From the NCBI GenBank assembly GCA_017557405.1, contig JAFYYV010000051.1, positions 111,478-175,477 on the forward strand: DNA of 64,000 nt. Direction: 5' to 3'. The translations under genes and the position numbers were made by a program. Below the pieces are notes generated by a model that was not told the origin of the DNA, did no database searches, and was given only the letters and a program-made list of their open reading frames with translations. Origin of the DNA: Prevotella sp. (GTDB taxonomy: Bacteria; Bacteroidota; Bacteroidia; Bacteroidales; Bacteroidaceae). Below are positions 52,785-59,931 of the stretch, one piece after another (the first letter of the stretch is position 1; each line of letters begins with the position of its first letter).

Positions 52785-54317
52785 ATGGCAAAGAAGTTAA
52801 AGAAATGGCAAGGTTGGATACTATTCCTGGGCTCAATGGCCGTGGTGTTCCTTTTGGGACTGCTCGTATCGTCGTTGCTGGAGCGCCGTGCCGAAGTAGC
52901 CAGTGTGTTCAACAACAAGCGAACTGTGTTTGAGGACAGTATCGTGGCTCAGAACGAGAAGTTCAAGGCCGACTATCCGCGTGAGTACGAGACGTGGGCG
53001 ATGACCGAGGACACCACGTTCAAGTCGAAATACAACTCGTCGCAGGAGGTGGATGTGCTCGAGCAGCGTCCAGAGATGGTGGTGCTGTGGGCTGGTTATG
53101 CCTTCTCGCGCCACTACAACACGCCTCGTGGCCACAAGCACGCCTTGGAGGACATGCGCAAGATTCTGCGCACGGGCAATCCTGGCATCGATGGCGACGC
53201 CGACATGCAGCCTGCCACCTGTTGGACGTGTAAAGGCCCCGACGTGCCTCGCATGATGCGCGAGCTGAGTGACAAGAAGTCGGTGATGGACCCCGCCAAT
53301 TTCTATGCGAAGAAGTGGAGCGAGCTGGGTGCCGAGGAGGTGAACACCATTGGCTGCAGCGACTGTCACGATGCCACGACGATGGACTTGCGCCCGGCAC
53401 GTCCTGCCATCTACGAGGCTTTTGCCCGCAGAGGTCTCGATGTCAAGAAACAGAGTCATCAGGAAATGCGCTCGCTGGTGTGTGCCCAATGTCACGTGGA
53501 ATACTATTTCATCAAGCCCGACGACCCGAACAATCCCAACAAGGCCAACTATCTGATGTTCCCGCACGACAAGGGATTGACCTGCGAAGCTGCCGAGGAA
53601 TACTACGACAGCATAGGTTTCTACGATTATATCCATCCGCTGTCGAAGACTCCCATCTTGAAGGCCCAGCATCCGGGCTACGAGATTTCTCAACACGGCA
53701 TACATGCCCAGCGCGGCGTGAGCTGTGCCGACTGCCACATGCCTTACAAGCAAGAGGGTGGGGTGAAGTTCAGCGACCACCAGATCATGTCGCCGCTGGC
53801 CAAGATTGACCGCACGTGTCAGACTTGCCATCGTCAGGATGCCGAGGTGCTGCGCCAGAATGTCTATGACCGTCAGGAGAAGTGCAACGAGGTGCGTACC
53901 CGTGCCGAACAGGAACTGGCTCGCGCCCACTTCGAGGCAAAGTACATCATCGACAAGGGTGCCACAGAGGCTGAGATGAAACCCATCCAAGCCCTGCTGC
54001 GCAAGAGCCAGTGGCGTTGGGACTATGCCATCGCCTCGCACGGTGCCACGTTCCATGCTCCTCAGGAAGTCATCCGTCTGCTCTCGCACTCTGTGGATTA
54101 TGCTCAGCAAGCCCGTCTGCTCATCGCCCGTGTAGCCGCCAAGCAGGGACTCGTCGGTGAAATTCCCGTGCCCGACTACTCAACCAAGGCCAAGGCTCAG
54201 CAAGCCATCGGTCTCGACATGCAGAAACTGAAGGACAAGAAACAGCGCTTCCTCAATGAGGTCGTTCCCAAGTGGATTGACGAAGCAAGGAAGAACGGCA
54301 AGTTGATAGAGATTTAG
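52785..54317 (+). CDS. nrfA: ammonia-forming cytochrome c nitrite reductase NrfA
   Basis: Periplasmic pentaheme enzyme that reduces nitrite to ammonium with six electrons. The 510-residue product has an N-terminal membrane/signal segment (about 9-28). The catalytic lysine-ligated heme site is CWTCK (about 146-150), with four CxxCH sites (CSDCH, CAQCH, CADCH, CQTCH at about 189, 230, 313 and 346). The active-site region includes HPGYEISQHGIHAQRGVSC. With nrfH it forms the complete nitrite ammonification pair, fitting an anaerobic host. A strong terminator follows at 54367-54399. Confidence 0.97.
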   Translation: MAKKLKKWQGWILFLGSMAVVFLLGLLVSSLLERRAEVASVFNNKRTVFEDSIVAQNEKFKADYPREYETWAMTEDTTFKSKYNSSQEVDVLEQRPEMVVLWAGYAFSRHYNTPRGHKHALEDMRKILRTGNPGIDGDADMQPATCWTCKGPDVPRMMRELSDKKSVMDPANFYAKKWSELGAEEVNTIGCSDCHDATTMDLRPARPAIYEAFARRGLDVKKQSHQEMRSLVCAQCHVEYYFIKPDDPNNPNKANYLMFPHDKGLTCEAAEEYYDSIGFYDYIHPLSKTPILKAQHPGYEISQHGIHAQRGVSCADCHMPYKQEGGVKFSDHQIMSPLAKIDRTCQTCHRQDAEVLRQNVYDRQEKCNEVRTRAEQELARAHFEAKYIIDKGATEAEMKPIQALLRKSQWRWDYAIASHGATFHAPQEVIRLLSHSVDYAQQARLLIARVAAKQGLVGEIPVPDYSTKAKAQQAIGLDMQKLKDKKQRFLNEVVPKWIDEARKNGKLIEI

Positions 54318-54366
54318 AGATAGTCGCCACACAGGAGAACGACAATTTCTCATCAATAAACAAAAG

Positions 54367-54399
54367 TACCCCCGTATCACCGCGATATGGGGGTATTTT
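54367..54399 (+). terminator. terminator of nrfHA
   Basis: Perfect 12-bp stem (TACCCCCGTATC / GATATGGGGGTA) with a 5-base loop and TTTTG tail. Confidence 0.88.
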
Positions 54400-54530
54400 G
54401 TTATGGATTCAATAAATATGCATTTTCTTTTCTTTTGTTGCATAAATTTTCAAATTTGAGGAAATAAAGTCATGATTTTTTACTTGATTTCATCGATTTT
54501 TTTGTAACTTCGCGCCTCGAAATCAACCAG

Positions 54531-54608
54531 ATGGGCGACATGGATGGCGACGGTGAGGTGAATGTCACCGACGTTACTTCGCTGGTGAATGTGGTATTGA
54601 ATAAATAA
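54531..54608 (+). pseudogene. orphan dockerin-like C-terminal tail (remnant)
   Basis: An ATG-to-TAA frame of 25 codons reads MGDMDGDGEVNVTDVTSLVN and ends VVLNK. It is nearly the same as the last 25 residues of the BspA-like protein (GDIDGDGQLTVTDVTSLVNA). Upstream codons (GDxDGDG preceded by EINQ) continue the resemblance for a few residues only. It is probably the surviving end of a deleted secreted-protein gene, less likely a real micro-gene. Confidence 0.6.
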
Positions 54609-54675
54609 AGAGAGCCTCCCCAAGCCCCTCCCGTAGAGGGGATGTTGAATACCTACCCAAACGGAGTATAAAAAC

Positions 54676-54717
54676 AAGGTCACTGGACTATGAATGATAG
54701 CTCGGTGGCCTTTCTTA
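54676..54717. terminator. hairpin serving the AraC gene and/or the upstream remnant
   Basis: AAGGTCACTG pairs with CGGTGGCCTT through G-U wobble. T-rich sequence follows in both directions (TTTCTT on plus, TTGTTTTT on minus). Confidence 0.6.
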
Positions 54718-54748
54718 TTGTTCTCGCCCCTTGGGCAAATGTGAAGAT

Positions 54749-55648
54749 TCAATATTTGATGATGGGGCCATGAGTCTTGCGATATTCCTTCGGACTTGTG
54801 CCTTTAAGGCGTGAGAAGAACTTGCTGAAGGATGGGGTGTCGGCAAAGTGGAGGCGGTCGGCTATCTGGGTGATGCTCAGTCGGGAGGTTTGCAACAAGA
54901 AAGAGGCCTCCATGAGAAGCATCTGGTTAATATAATCGACAACTGTGCGCCCCGTGACCTGACGGACTACGCGGGAGAGATAAACAGGAGAGATATGGAG
55001 GCGGTCGGCATAGAACGGGATGTCGTGGTGCTCCACAAAGTAGCGGGGCAGCAGACGGATGAAGCCGATAAAAATCTCTTCTACGCGCTGAGGTGTCTGG
55101 CGATGTACGATGGCACGATTTTGGGCGTTTTGCAGGTCAAGCAGGAATATGGAATAGAGCATGCGCAACACCTCGCCTTTGTAGATATGGTCGGAATGAA
55201 GATAGCCGATGATTTCGCGCATTTTCGTGAGCAGATGCTGCGCGGCATCTGAAGCCAACGTTTGTTTTGGCTCATGCAACTGTACGATGGGCAGGTAGGC
55301 CAGATGTACGAGGTCGCGGACGGATGGTGCCTCGATGGTGACATGCTCATCGGCCATCAGGCAGTAGCCGTGGAAATCGTCGGAAGTGGCGATAACGGTG
55401 ACGGGGAGGCCTGGCGAATAGATGTACAAGTCGTTGGGGTGAAATGTCAGTTCCCGCCCATTGTAGTGAATCTTCATCCACCCTTTGTCAACCACCATAA
55501 AGGCGAAGCAGGACACGAACCCATGCTGCAAGTTGGTGCGAAGGATTTTCGCTCCATTCGTTTCAAAGCAGTACATTCCGTCGTCCCCGCCTTTTTCGGG
55601 CAAGTCTTCACCGATAAATTTTGGCAAATATTCTTTCAGCGTGTACAC
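54749..55648 (-). CDS. AraC-family transcriptional regulator
   Basis: A 299-residue regulator with an N-terminal cupin-like sensing domain (about 30-130, with GWMKIHYNGRELTFHPNDLYIYSPG). The C-terminal double helix-turn-helix lies at about 200-295 (PFYADRLHISPVYLSRVVRQ and SITQIADRLHFADTPSFSKF, then FSRLKGTSPKEYRK). The start is GTG 55648. Its 5' leader between the -7 box (55701-55708) and the GTG contains a 7-bp repeat array. It is divergent from the ferritin-like gene and may control it (inference). Confidence 0.9.
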   Translation of the reverse strand: MYTLKEYLPKFIGEDLPEKGGDDGMYCFETNGAKILRTNLQHGFVSCFAFMVVDKGWMKIHYNGRELTFHPNDLYIYSPGLPVTVIATSDDFHGYCLMADEHVTIEAPSVRDLVHLAYLPIVQLHEPKQTLASDAAQHLLTKMREIIGYLHSDHIYKGEVLRMLYSIFLLDLQNAQNRAIVHRQTPQRVEEIFIGFIRLLPRYFVEHHDIPFYADRLHISPVYLSRVVRQVTGRTVVDYINQMLLMEASFLLQTSRLSITQIADRLHFADTPSFSKFFSRLKGTSPKEYRKTHGPIIKY

Positions 55649-55652
55649 CTCT

Positions 55653-55690
55653 GTAATTTACAATTGGACAATTTACAATTTACAATTTGA
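55653..55690 (-). repeat. 7-bp period repeat array in the AraC leader
   Basis: Units of CAATTTA (as read on plus) occupy nearly the whole 5' leader of the AraC gene, just upstream of its GTG. Confidence 0.8.
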
Positions 55691-55700
55691 AAACTCGGGA

Positions 55701-55708
55701 CAAAGTTA
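55701..55708 (-). promoter_or_regulatory. promoter -7 box for the AraC gene
   Basis: TAACTTTG on the minus strand, about 53 nt before GTG 55648. Confidence 0.5.
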
Positions 55709-55784
55709 CAAAAATAATTTAAAGTTGTATCGTTTCAGACAAGTTTTGTGTTGTTTCAGATTTGTTTTAGTGTGAAAAACCATG

Positions 55785-55792
55785 TATTTTTG
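55785..55792 (+). promoter_or_regulatory. promoter -7 box for the ferritin-like gene
   Basis: TATTTTTG with TTTG 20 nt upstream (55761-55764); a full Bacteroidota consensus. Leader about 55 nt. Confidence 0.7.
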
Positions 55793-55853
55793 TGTCGTGA
55801 TTAAACCGTGAATCATTAAACATCATATCATTTAATAACTAAAACAGAATATT

Positions 55854-56309
55854 ATGGACAAGAAGAAATCTATTGAAGCATTACAGTTTTTCGTAACCCA
55901 TCTGGCTGAAGGTGCCATCGTTCACAAGCAGCAGGGTATGATTTTCAAGTCGCAGGGCATCGGCAAGCTCGGACAGAAGTATGTCGACCACTTCAACGAG
56001 GAGATGGGCTGGGTAGAGAAGTTCACAGAGCGCATCCTCGACCTTGGTGGAGAAATCAAGTTCGAAGGCATGAAGAGCCGCGACCTCATCTGCGACCCCG
56101 TGGAGTATGTCAAGGCCGACCTCGCCATTCAGGAGCCAGGTGTTGAGCTGCTGATGAAGTGCATGGAGGGCGTGAAGGACGATCCAACGACCTACGACCT
56201 GCTGAAGGACTACCTGAAGGATGAAGAGGAAGACCTCTACTGGAGCCAGGGCGCACTGGAGCTCATCGAGAAGATTGGCACGCAGAACTGGCTGCTGTTG
56301 CAACTGTAA
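55854..56309 (+). CDS. ferritin-like (bacterioferritin/Dps-type) four-helix protein
   Basis: A 151-residue helical protein. The first helix carries SIEALQFFVTHLAEGAIVHKQQG, the second ends QKYVDHFNEEMGWVEKFTERILDLGG, which has the E-x-x-W pattern of ferritin-like proteins. The last helix carries DEEEDLYWSQGALELIEKIG. Conserved acidic residues (about 30, 48-52 and 129-131) could bind iron. Exact class is uncertain. A winged-helix gene and a rubredoxin-like gene follow on the same strand, consistent with an iron or oxidative-stress cluster (inference). Confidence 0.75.
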   Translation: MDKKKSIEALQFFVTHLAEGAIVHKQQGMIFKSQGIGKLGQKYVDHFNEEMGWVEKFTERILDLGGEIKFEGMKSRDLICDPVEYVKADLAIQEPGVELLMKCMEGVKDDPTTYDLLKDYLKDEEEDLYWSQGALELIEKIGTQNWLLLQL

Positions 56310-56310
56310 A

Positions 56311-56360
56311 AAGTGAATAGGGAATAGTGAATAGGGAATAGTGAAAGTCAATAGTGAAAC
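56311..56360 (+). repeat. 7-bp period repeat array after the ferritin-like gene
   Basis: Alternating TAGTGAA / TAGGGAA heptamers directly after the stop codon. Confidence 0.8.
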
Positions 56361-56387
56361 ATTGGCTACCGCTCAATTTTGATAACA

Positions 56388-56558
56388 ATGAAAGAAAAGG
56401 TAATACAAGCCATGCGTGAGTTCGGTGCTCCCGTCAACGCTGGCAAGATTGCGGAAATCACAGGTATCGACCGCAAGGAAGTGGACAAGGCTTTCGCCGA
56501 GTTGAAGAAAGAGGGTGCCATCGTGTCGCCCGTACGCTGCAAATGGGAACCGGCTTAA
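56388..56558 (+). CDS. 56-residue winged-helix protein
   Basis: A tiny gene between the ferritin-like and rubredoxin-like genes. The product is a single helix-turn-helix unit: KEKVIQAMREFGAPVNAGKI, then EITGIDRKEVDKAFAELKKE and the wing GAIVSPVRCKWEPA. It is a minimal MarR/ArsR-like winged helix without an extra dimer domain. Its codon use is regular and the position conserved-looking; function as a local regulator is inference. Confidence 0.7.
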   Translation: MKEKVIQAMREFGAPVNAGKIAEITGIDRKEVDKAFAELKKEGAIVSPVRCKWEPA

Positions 56559-56564
56559 TAATCT

Positions 56565-56700
56565 CTCACGGCCTCGCATGGTGCAGATGCACCTCGACGC
56601 TTATAAATTTTTTCTTCAAAAGGGGACGGTGTAGCCGGAGTGACTGTATTACGATTCAGACACCACGCAAAACCGTCCTTTCTTTTTCAAATCACCTAAA
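56565..56700 (+). other. hairpin-rich spacer between the winged-helix and rubredoxin-like genes
   Basis: GGTGCAGATGCACC (56580-56593) forms a tight hairpin. A long imperfect stem pairs AAAGGGGACGGT (about 56619-56630) with ACCGTCCTTTC (about 56672-56682) around an inner GGTGT/ACACC pair, then TTTCTTTTT. It could be a terminator, or the leader of the rubredoxin-like mRNA; no -7 box was seen. Confidence 0.45.
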
Positions 56701-56711
56701 CATTTTCTATT

Positions 56712-56873
56712 ATGGCTAAGATGAAATGCCCTTGTAAGTACACTTACGACCCAGAGAAGGGCGACCCCAAGCAGGGAATTCCCCCTGGCACCAAGTTTGA
56801 AGACCTGCCCGACACGTGGCGCTGCCCCCGTTGCAAGCGCAAGAAGGAGAAATTCGTACCCGTAGAAGAATAA
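56712..56873 (+). CDS. rubredoxin-like iron protein with shortened Cys-x-Cys site
   Basis: A 53-residue protein closely following rubredoxin: [20 protein letters not shown], then [21 protein letters not shown]. The second site is the normal CPRC. The first is CPC (residues 6 and 8) followed by KY, where rubredoxins have C-x-x-C-G-Y, so one residue is missing and the glycine is lysine. Iron binding may be altered. Partners could be electron carriers of a peroxide or superoxide defence, suggested by the ferritin-like neighbour (inference). Confidence 0.8.
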   Translation: MAKMKCPCKYTYDPEKGDPKQGIPPGTKFEDLPDTWRCPRCKRKKEKFVPVEE

Positions 56874-56885
56874 TCACGACAATAA

Positions 56886-57794
56886 ATGACATTTCATCAC
56901 TTGGCTCTTTCTGACCGCGAAGCGATGCAGGCAGTTACGCTACCCTCTGGGAGGCGTAACTGCAACTATACTTTTGCCAACCTGGTGGGATGGAAGTTTC
57001 TGTTCGGTACTGAGGTGTGCGTGCTTGAAAACGCCGTGGTACTGCGCTATACCTTCGATGGCAGGAGAGCGTATATGGTTTGTACGTCAGAAGCGTTGTC
57101 GCTGGAATTGATTGAGGGATTGTTTGATGATAGCATTGGAGATTTGACATTGATTGGGCTTGAAGACTCGCAAGTACCCCAATGTTCAATGTTCAATGGT
57201 CAATGGTCAATTTCCGTCGAGCCGCTTCGTAACCAATACGATTACATCTATCGTCGCACTGATCTCGCAACGCTTCATGGCAGACATCTTGACGCCAAGC
57301 GTAATCACATCCATCGTTTCCGTGCGGAGCATCCCAATTTTGAATATCGTCCCCTAACTCCGGAACTGTTTGACGAATGTCGCCGACTTACGGAAATATG
57401 GCAGAATAACAAAAACGAAAACGATGGTTCGACAGGCTCACCACAAGGAACTATCGAGGCCGAGCATCACGTGATGGAGACAATCTTTTCGAATTGGGAC
57501 GCTCTCGGCATGATAGGCGGAAGCATCTTAGTGGACGGTCGTATGGTGGCTTTCACATATGGTGCCGCTGTTACAACCGACACCTTGGACGTCTGTGTGG
57601 AGAAAGCCGATCGTTACGTTGAGGGTGCTTTTGCCATCATCAACCAGCAGTTTGCCGAGCATCTGCCTGAGCAATATATCTATCTGAACCGCGAAGAAGA
57701 TATGGGAATCCCAGGTCTTCGCCAAGCGAAACTGTCGTATCACCCTGAAATCCTGTTGACCTACAATGTCGTGCATATTACAAAGAATGACTGA
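56886..57794 (+). CDS. DUF2156 (phosphatidylglycerol lysyltransferase C-terminal-like) acyltransferase
   Basis: A 302-residue cytoplasmic protein of the DUF2156 group: two GNAT-like halves, with RRNCNYTFANLVGWKFLFGT (about 23-42), DYIYRRTDLATLHGRHLDAKRNH and a C-terminal YLNREEDMGIPGLRQAKLSYHP. Relatives transfer aminoacyl groups from tRNA to lipids or other acceptors; the substrate here is unknown. Two insertions look like repeats that entered the frame: a 7-bp array (57180-57211, coding QCSMFNGQWSI) and GGTTCGACAGGCTCACC (57425-57441). It overlaps the next gene by 8 bp. Confidence 0.82.
   Translation: MTFHHLALSDREAMQAVTLPSGRRNCNYTFANLVGWKFLFGTEVCVLENAVVLRYTFDGRRAYMVCTSEALSLELIEGLFDDSIGDLTLIGLEDSQVPQCSMFNGQWSISVEPLRNQYDYIYRRTDLATLHGRHLDAKRNHIHRFRAEHPNFEYRPLTPELFDECRRLTEIWQNNKNENDGSTGSPQGTIEAEHHVMETIFSNWDALGMIGGSILVDGRMVAFTYGAAVTTDTLDVCVEKADRYVEGAFAIINQQFAEHLPEQYIYLNREEDMGIPGLRQAKLSYHPEILLTYNVVHITKND
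57180..57211 (+). repeat. in-frame 7-bp period array inside the DUF2156 gene
   Basis: GTTCAAT, GTTCAAT, GGTCAAT, GGTCAAT in a row, read through without a stop codon. Confidence 0.75.
57425..57441 (+). repeat. GGTTCGACAGGCTCACC element inside the DUF2156 gene
   Basis: A sequence of the GGTTCGACAAGCTCACC type that I recall as a dispersed repeat in Bacteroidota. Here it codes a serine/glycine-rich insertion (DGSTGSPQG) before TIEAEHHVM. Confidence 0.5.
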
Positions 57795-58248
57795 AGAAGA
57801 CGCGCCGTTGACCGCCCGCTGGATGGTGCGACAATACGGTTTTGACCGCGTTGAGGTGGAGTCGTGGGTGCAAGACCTGCATTTCAACTGGCCGTTGAGT
57901 GTCAAGGCCTTAGATGAAAACGGCCATGTCGTGGGGCTGCTCAATATGAGTGACTATCGCATAGAGGAGGAGACGCCGCAGATTCTGAAAGATGAGCCAG
58001 AGCTGATAAAAAGACTCAACGCCCAGCGTTATATCGCTGTCTTTTCGTTCATCGTGGCAGAAAAATATCGTGGAACCCCGTTGAACTACGACATGCTGAT
58101 GTCCATCATGCCCGAGTTGAAAGCCAACTATGATTTCATCTTCATTCCTGTATTGCATCGCCTCAAAACACACCAATACTGGCAACGTTGGGGTGCAAAA
58201 GAGTTTTACCGCGATGGGGATTGTGTGTGTTACAAATTGGATATTTAG
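57787..58248 (+). CDS. GNAT-family N-acetyltransferase
   Basis: A 153-residue protein with GNAT character: a central strand VKALDENGHVVGLLNMSDY (about 38-56), the beta4 strand YIAVFSFIVAEKYRG (about 82-96, acetyl-CoA region) and a late WQRWGAKEFYRDGD (about 130-143). Substrate unknown. ATG 57787 overlaps the stop of the DUF2156 gene, so the two are coupled; an upstream ATG (57766) would extend into the previous frame and is less likely. Confidence 0.75.
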   Translation: MTEEDAPLTARWMVRQYGFDRVEVESWVQDLHFNWPLSVKALDENGHVVGLLNMSDYRIEEETPQILKDEPELIKRLNAQRYIAVFSFIVAEKYRGTPLNYDMLMSIMPELKANYDFIFIPVLHRLKTHQYWQRWGAKEFYRDGDCVCYKLDI

Positions 58249-58341
58249 TATGCTCGACAATAAAAACAAGCTTTTATTGTGCTCGCTTAACCGAATTTTT
58301 TGTATCTTCGCGACAGAAATCTGCACAAATCTTTAAACCAG

Positions 58342-58800
58342 ATGGGGGATATCATATACCAAAAACTGACCGTGGATAGAATCGACACGTTTATCCAGAT
58401 GCGTATCCATCAACTGCTTGAAGAAGGAGCAACAGGAGATGTTGACCTTGCACCTGCGTTGAAGGACTATTATACAAGACACATGGCTGATGGCACATTC
58501 GTGTCATGGATTGCCGTGGATGGTGATAGGATAGTGGGAACCAGTGGTATGTCGTTTGTGGAGAAACCTCCGTATTTTGGTTGTCCCAGCGGAAGGATTG
58601 GTTTGCTGTCGAGCATGTTCACGGCTCCTGATTACAGACGTAAGGGCATAGCAAAAGAGTTGCTTTCAAGAGTGATAGAGGAGGCCAGGACGTATGGATG
58701 TGGTACTGTTCAGATTACTGCGTCAGATATGGGCGTTCTACTATATACAGATTTTGGTTTCGTCAAGAATAAGAATTTCATGCAATATCGTATTCAATAG
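58342..58800 (+). CDS. GNAT-family N-acetyltransferase
   Basis: A 152-residue acetyltransferase with a clear acetyl-CoA signature: LLSSMFTAPDYRRKGIAKEL (about 86-105) where RRKGIA is the pyrophosphate loop, followed by YTDFGFVKNKNFMQYR at the end. Substrate unknown. The frame is open from 58300, but a TATCTTCG promoter-like box (about 58301-58308) lies there, so ATG 58342 is chosen. Confidence 0.88.
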   Translation: MGDIIYQKLTVDRIDTFIQMRIHQLLEEGATGDVDLAPALKDYYTRHMADGTFVSWIAVDGDRIVGTSGMSFVEKPPYFGCPSGRIGLLSSMFTAPDYRRKGIAKELLSRVIEEARTYGCGTVQITASDMGVLLYTDFGFVKNKNFMQYRIQ

Positions 58801-58828
58801 AATCTCACGCCCAAAATTGAATGAAAAA

Positions 58829-59773
58829 ATGAAAAAGATAACAATCATCACAGCACTGCTTTTCATAGCAACTATCACAGCAAACGCGCAGTTCCTCTTC
58901 CGCATCAGCGGCAATGGGCTGGAGAAAAACTCGTATATGCTTGGTTCGCTGCATGTGTTGACAGGCGACCTGCTCGATAGCATCCCCGCCTTTCTGGAAG
59001 CCGAGAACCAATGTCGGCAGTTGTATGTGGAGACCGACATCACCGACTCGCAACAGAAACAAGCCAGAGCAGAACAAGGTCAGCAGTTGGTGACGCTGCC
59101 CGACGGGAAGACCATCGCCGACGTCTTGGGCGAAGAAAGGATGAAAATGCTCCGAGAAAGGATGAAGGAGACCTGCCACATTGATCTGGACGACCCTACA
59201 TCAGATGGGTTCATGCACTCTCAGCCATACTTTTTCTACTTGTCGATCAACGTGATTATGCAGATGGAGGCATTGAGGAATTATCCGGCCATGCGGAAGG
59301 GCCAAACGATGGATGGGGCCTGTATCGAAAGAGCCAAGGCTCGCGGATGGGTAGTCGGAAATCTGGACCTTCAGTTAAATGCCGAGGAACTGGCTAAGAA
59401 CAAAGAGACATTGAGTCAATCACTCGATGCACAAGTCGATACGCTCATGGCTTTCCTCAACAACTTCGACGAGCGCAAACAGGAATTGCTGGAAGAACTT
59501 GAAGAGGCACAGACCATGTGCGACTATTGGACTTCGGGCGACTACGAAGGCTTTGAACGTTTCATCATGCCAATGAGCGATGCCTTTCCAACTTTGCTTG
59601 AAGACCGCAACAAGAAGTGGCTGCCCATCATCGTCGATGCCATGAAGGAAATGCCGACGCTTTTCGTCTTCGGAGCCGGTCACCTGACAGGTCCGAAGGG
59701 AGTCGTCTACCTACTTCGCGAGGCAGGGTTTGTGGTCGAGCGTGTGATTGGCAATTCTCACGTTCGAGAATAG
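58829..59773 (+). CDS. TraB/GumN family protein
   Basis: A 314-residue exported protein (signal peptide MKKITIITALLFIATITANA). It has the family pattern NGLEKNSYMLGSLHVLT near the start (about 27-45), YVETDITDSQQ (about 66-76), and AGHLTGPKGVVYLLREAGF (about 286-304). TraB/GumN proteins resemble Tiki-type metalloproteases; the activity in bacteria is mostly unknown. The frame is open from 58694, inside the previous gene, but the signal peptide fixes the start at 58829. Confidence 0.85.
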   Translation: MKKITIITALLFIATITANAQFLFRISGNGLEKNSYMLGSLHVLTGDLLDSIPAFLEAENQCRQLYVETDITDSQQKQARAEQGQQLVTLPDGKTIADVLGEERMKMLRERMKETCHIDLDDPTSDGFMHSQPYFFYLSINVIMQMEALRNYPAMRKGQTMDGACIERAKARGWVVGNLDLQLNAEELAKNKETLSQSLDAQVDTLMAFLNNFDERKQELLEELEEAQTMCDYWTSGDYEGFERFIMPMSDAFPTLLEDRNKKWLPIIVDAMKEMPTLFVFGAGHLTGPKGVVYLLREAGFVVERVIGNSHVRE

Positions 59774-59788
59774 AGAACAAGGTTTTGC

Positions 59789-59923
59789 ATGAAAAAGATA
59801 ATCACTATAACATACGCTCTGCTATTCACCTTGTGTGTTTCAGCACAGATACTCGTTATTCCTGACGTACATGGACGGACATTCCTTCGTGAAAAGTACA
59901 ACCTTCACATGACGAAAATGTAA
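59789..59923 (+). pseudogene. truncated calcineurin-like phosphoesterase remnant
   Basis: A 44-codon frame starting 15 bp after the TraB/GumN stop. A complete signal peptide (MKKIITITYALLFTLCVSA) is followed by ILVIPDVHGRTF, the first metal-binding motif (DxH) of metallophosphoesterases, and then 12 unrelated residues and a stop. Full-length enzymes have several hundred residues, so nearly all of the catalytic domain is lost. It could produce a short secreted peptide, but a deletion scar is likelier. Confidence 0.65.
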
Positions 59924-59931
59924 TCGACATC

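Larger units (their letters stand above)
54318..54748. other. 431-bp intergenic region after nrfA
   Basis: Holds the nrfHA terminator, a TAACTTCG promoter-like box (about 54514-54521), the orphan dockerin-like tail (54531-54608), a CCTCCCCAAGCCCCTCCC stretch of the kind often scattered in Bacteroidota genomes (recall), and a hairpin usable by the AraC gene (54676-54717). Confidence 0.65.

Noticed and set aside
57425-57441. GGTTCGA as a tRNA T-loop signature
   Set aside because: No acceptor, D or anticodon stems can be formed around it, and it lies within a coding frame. No other tRNA-like sequence was seen in the window.
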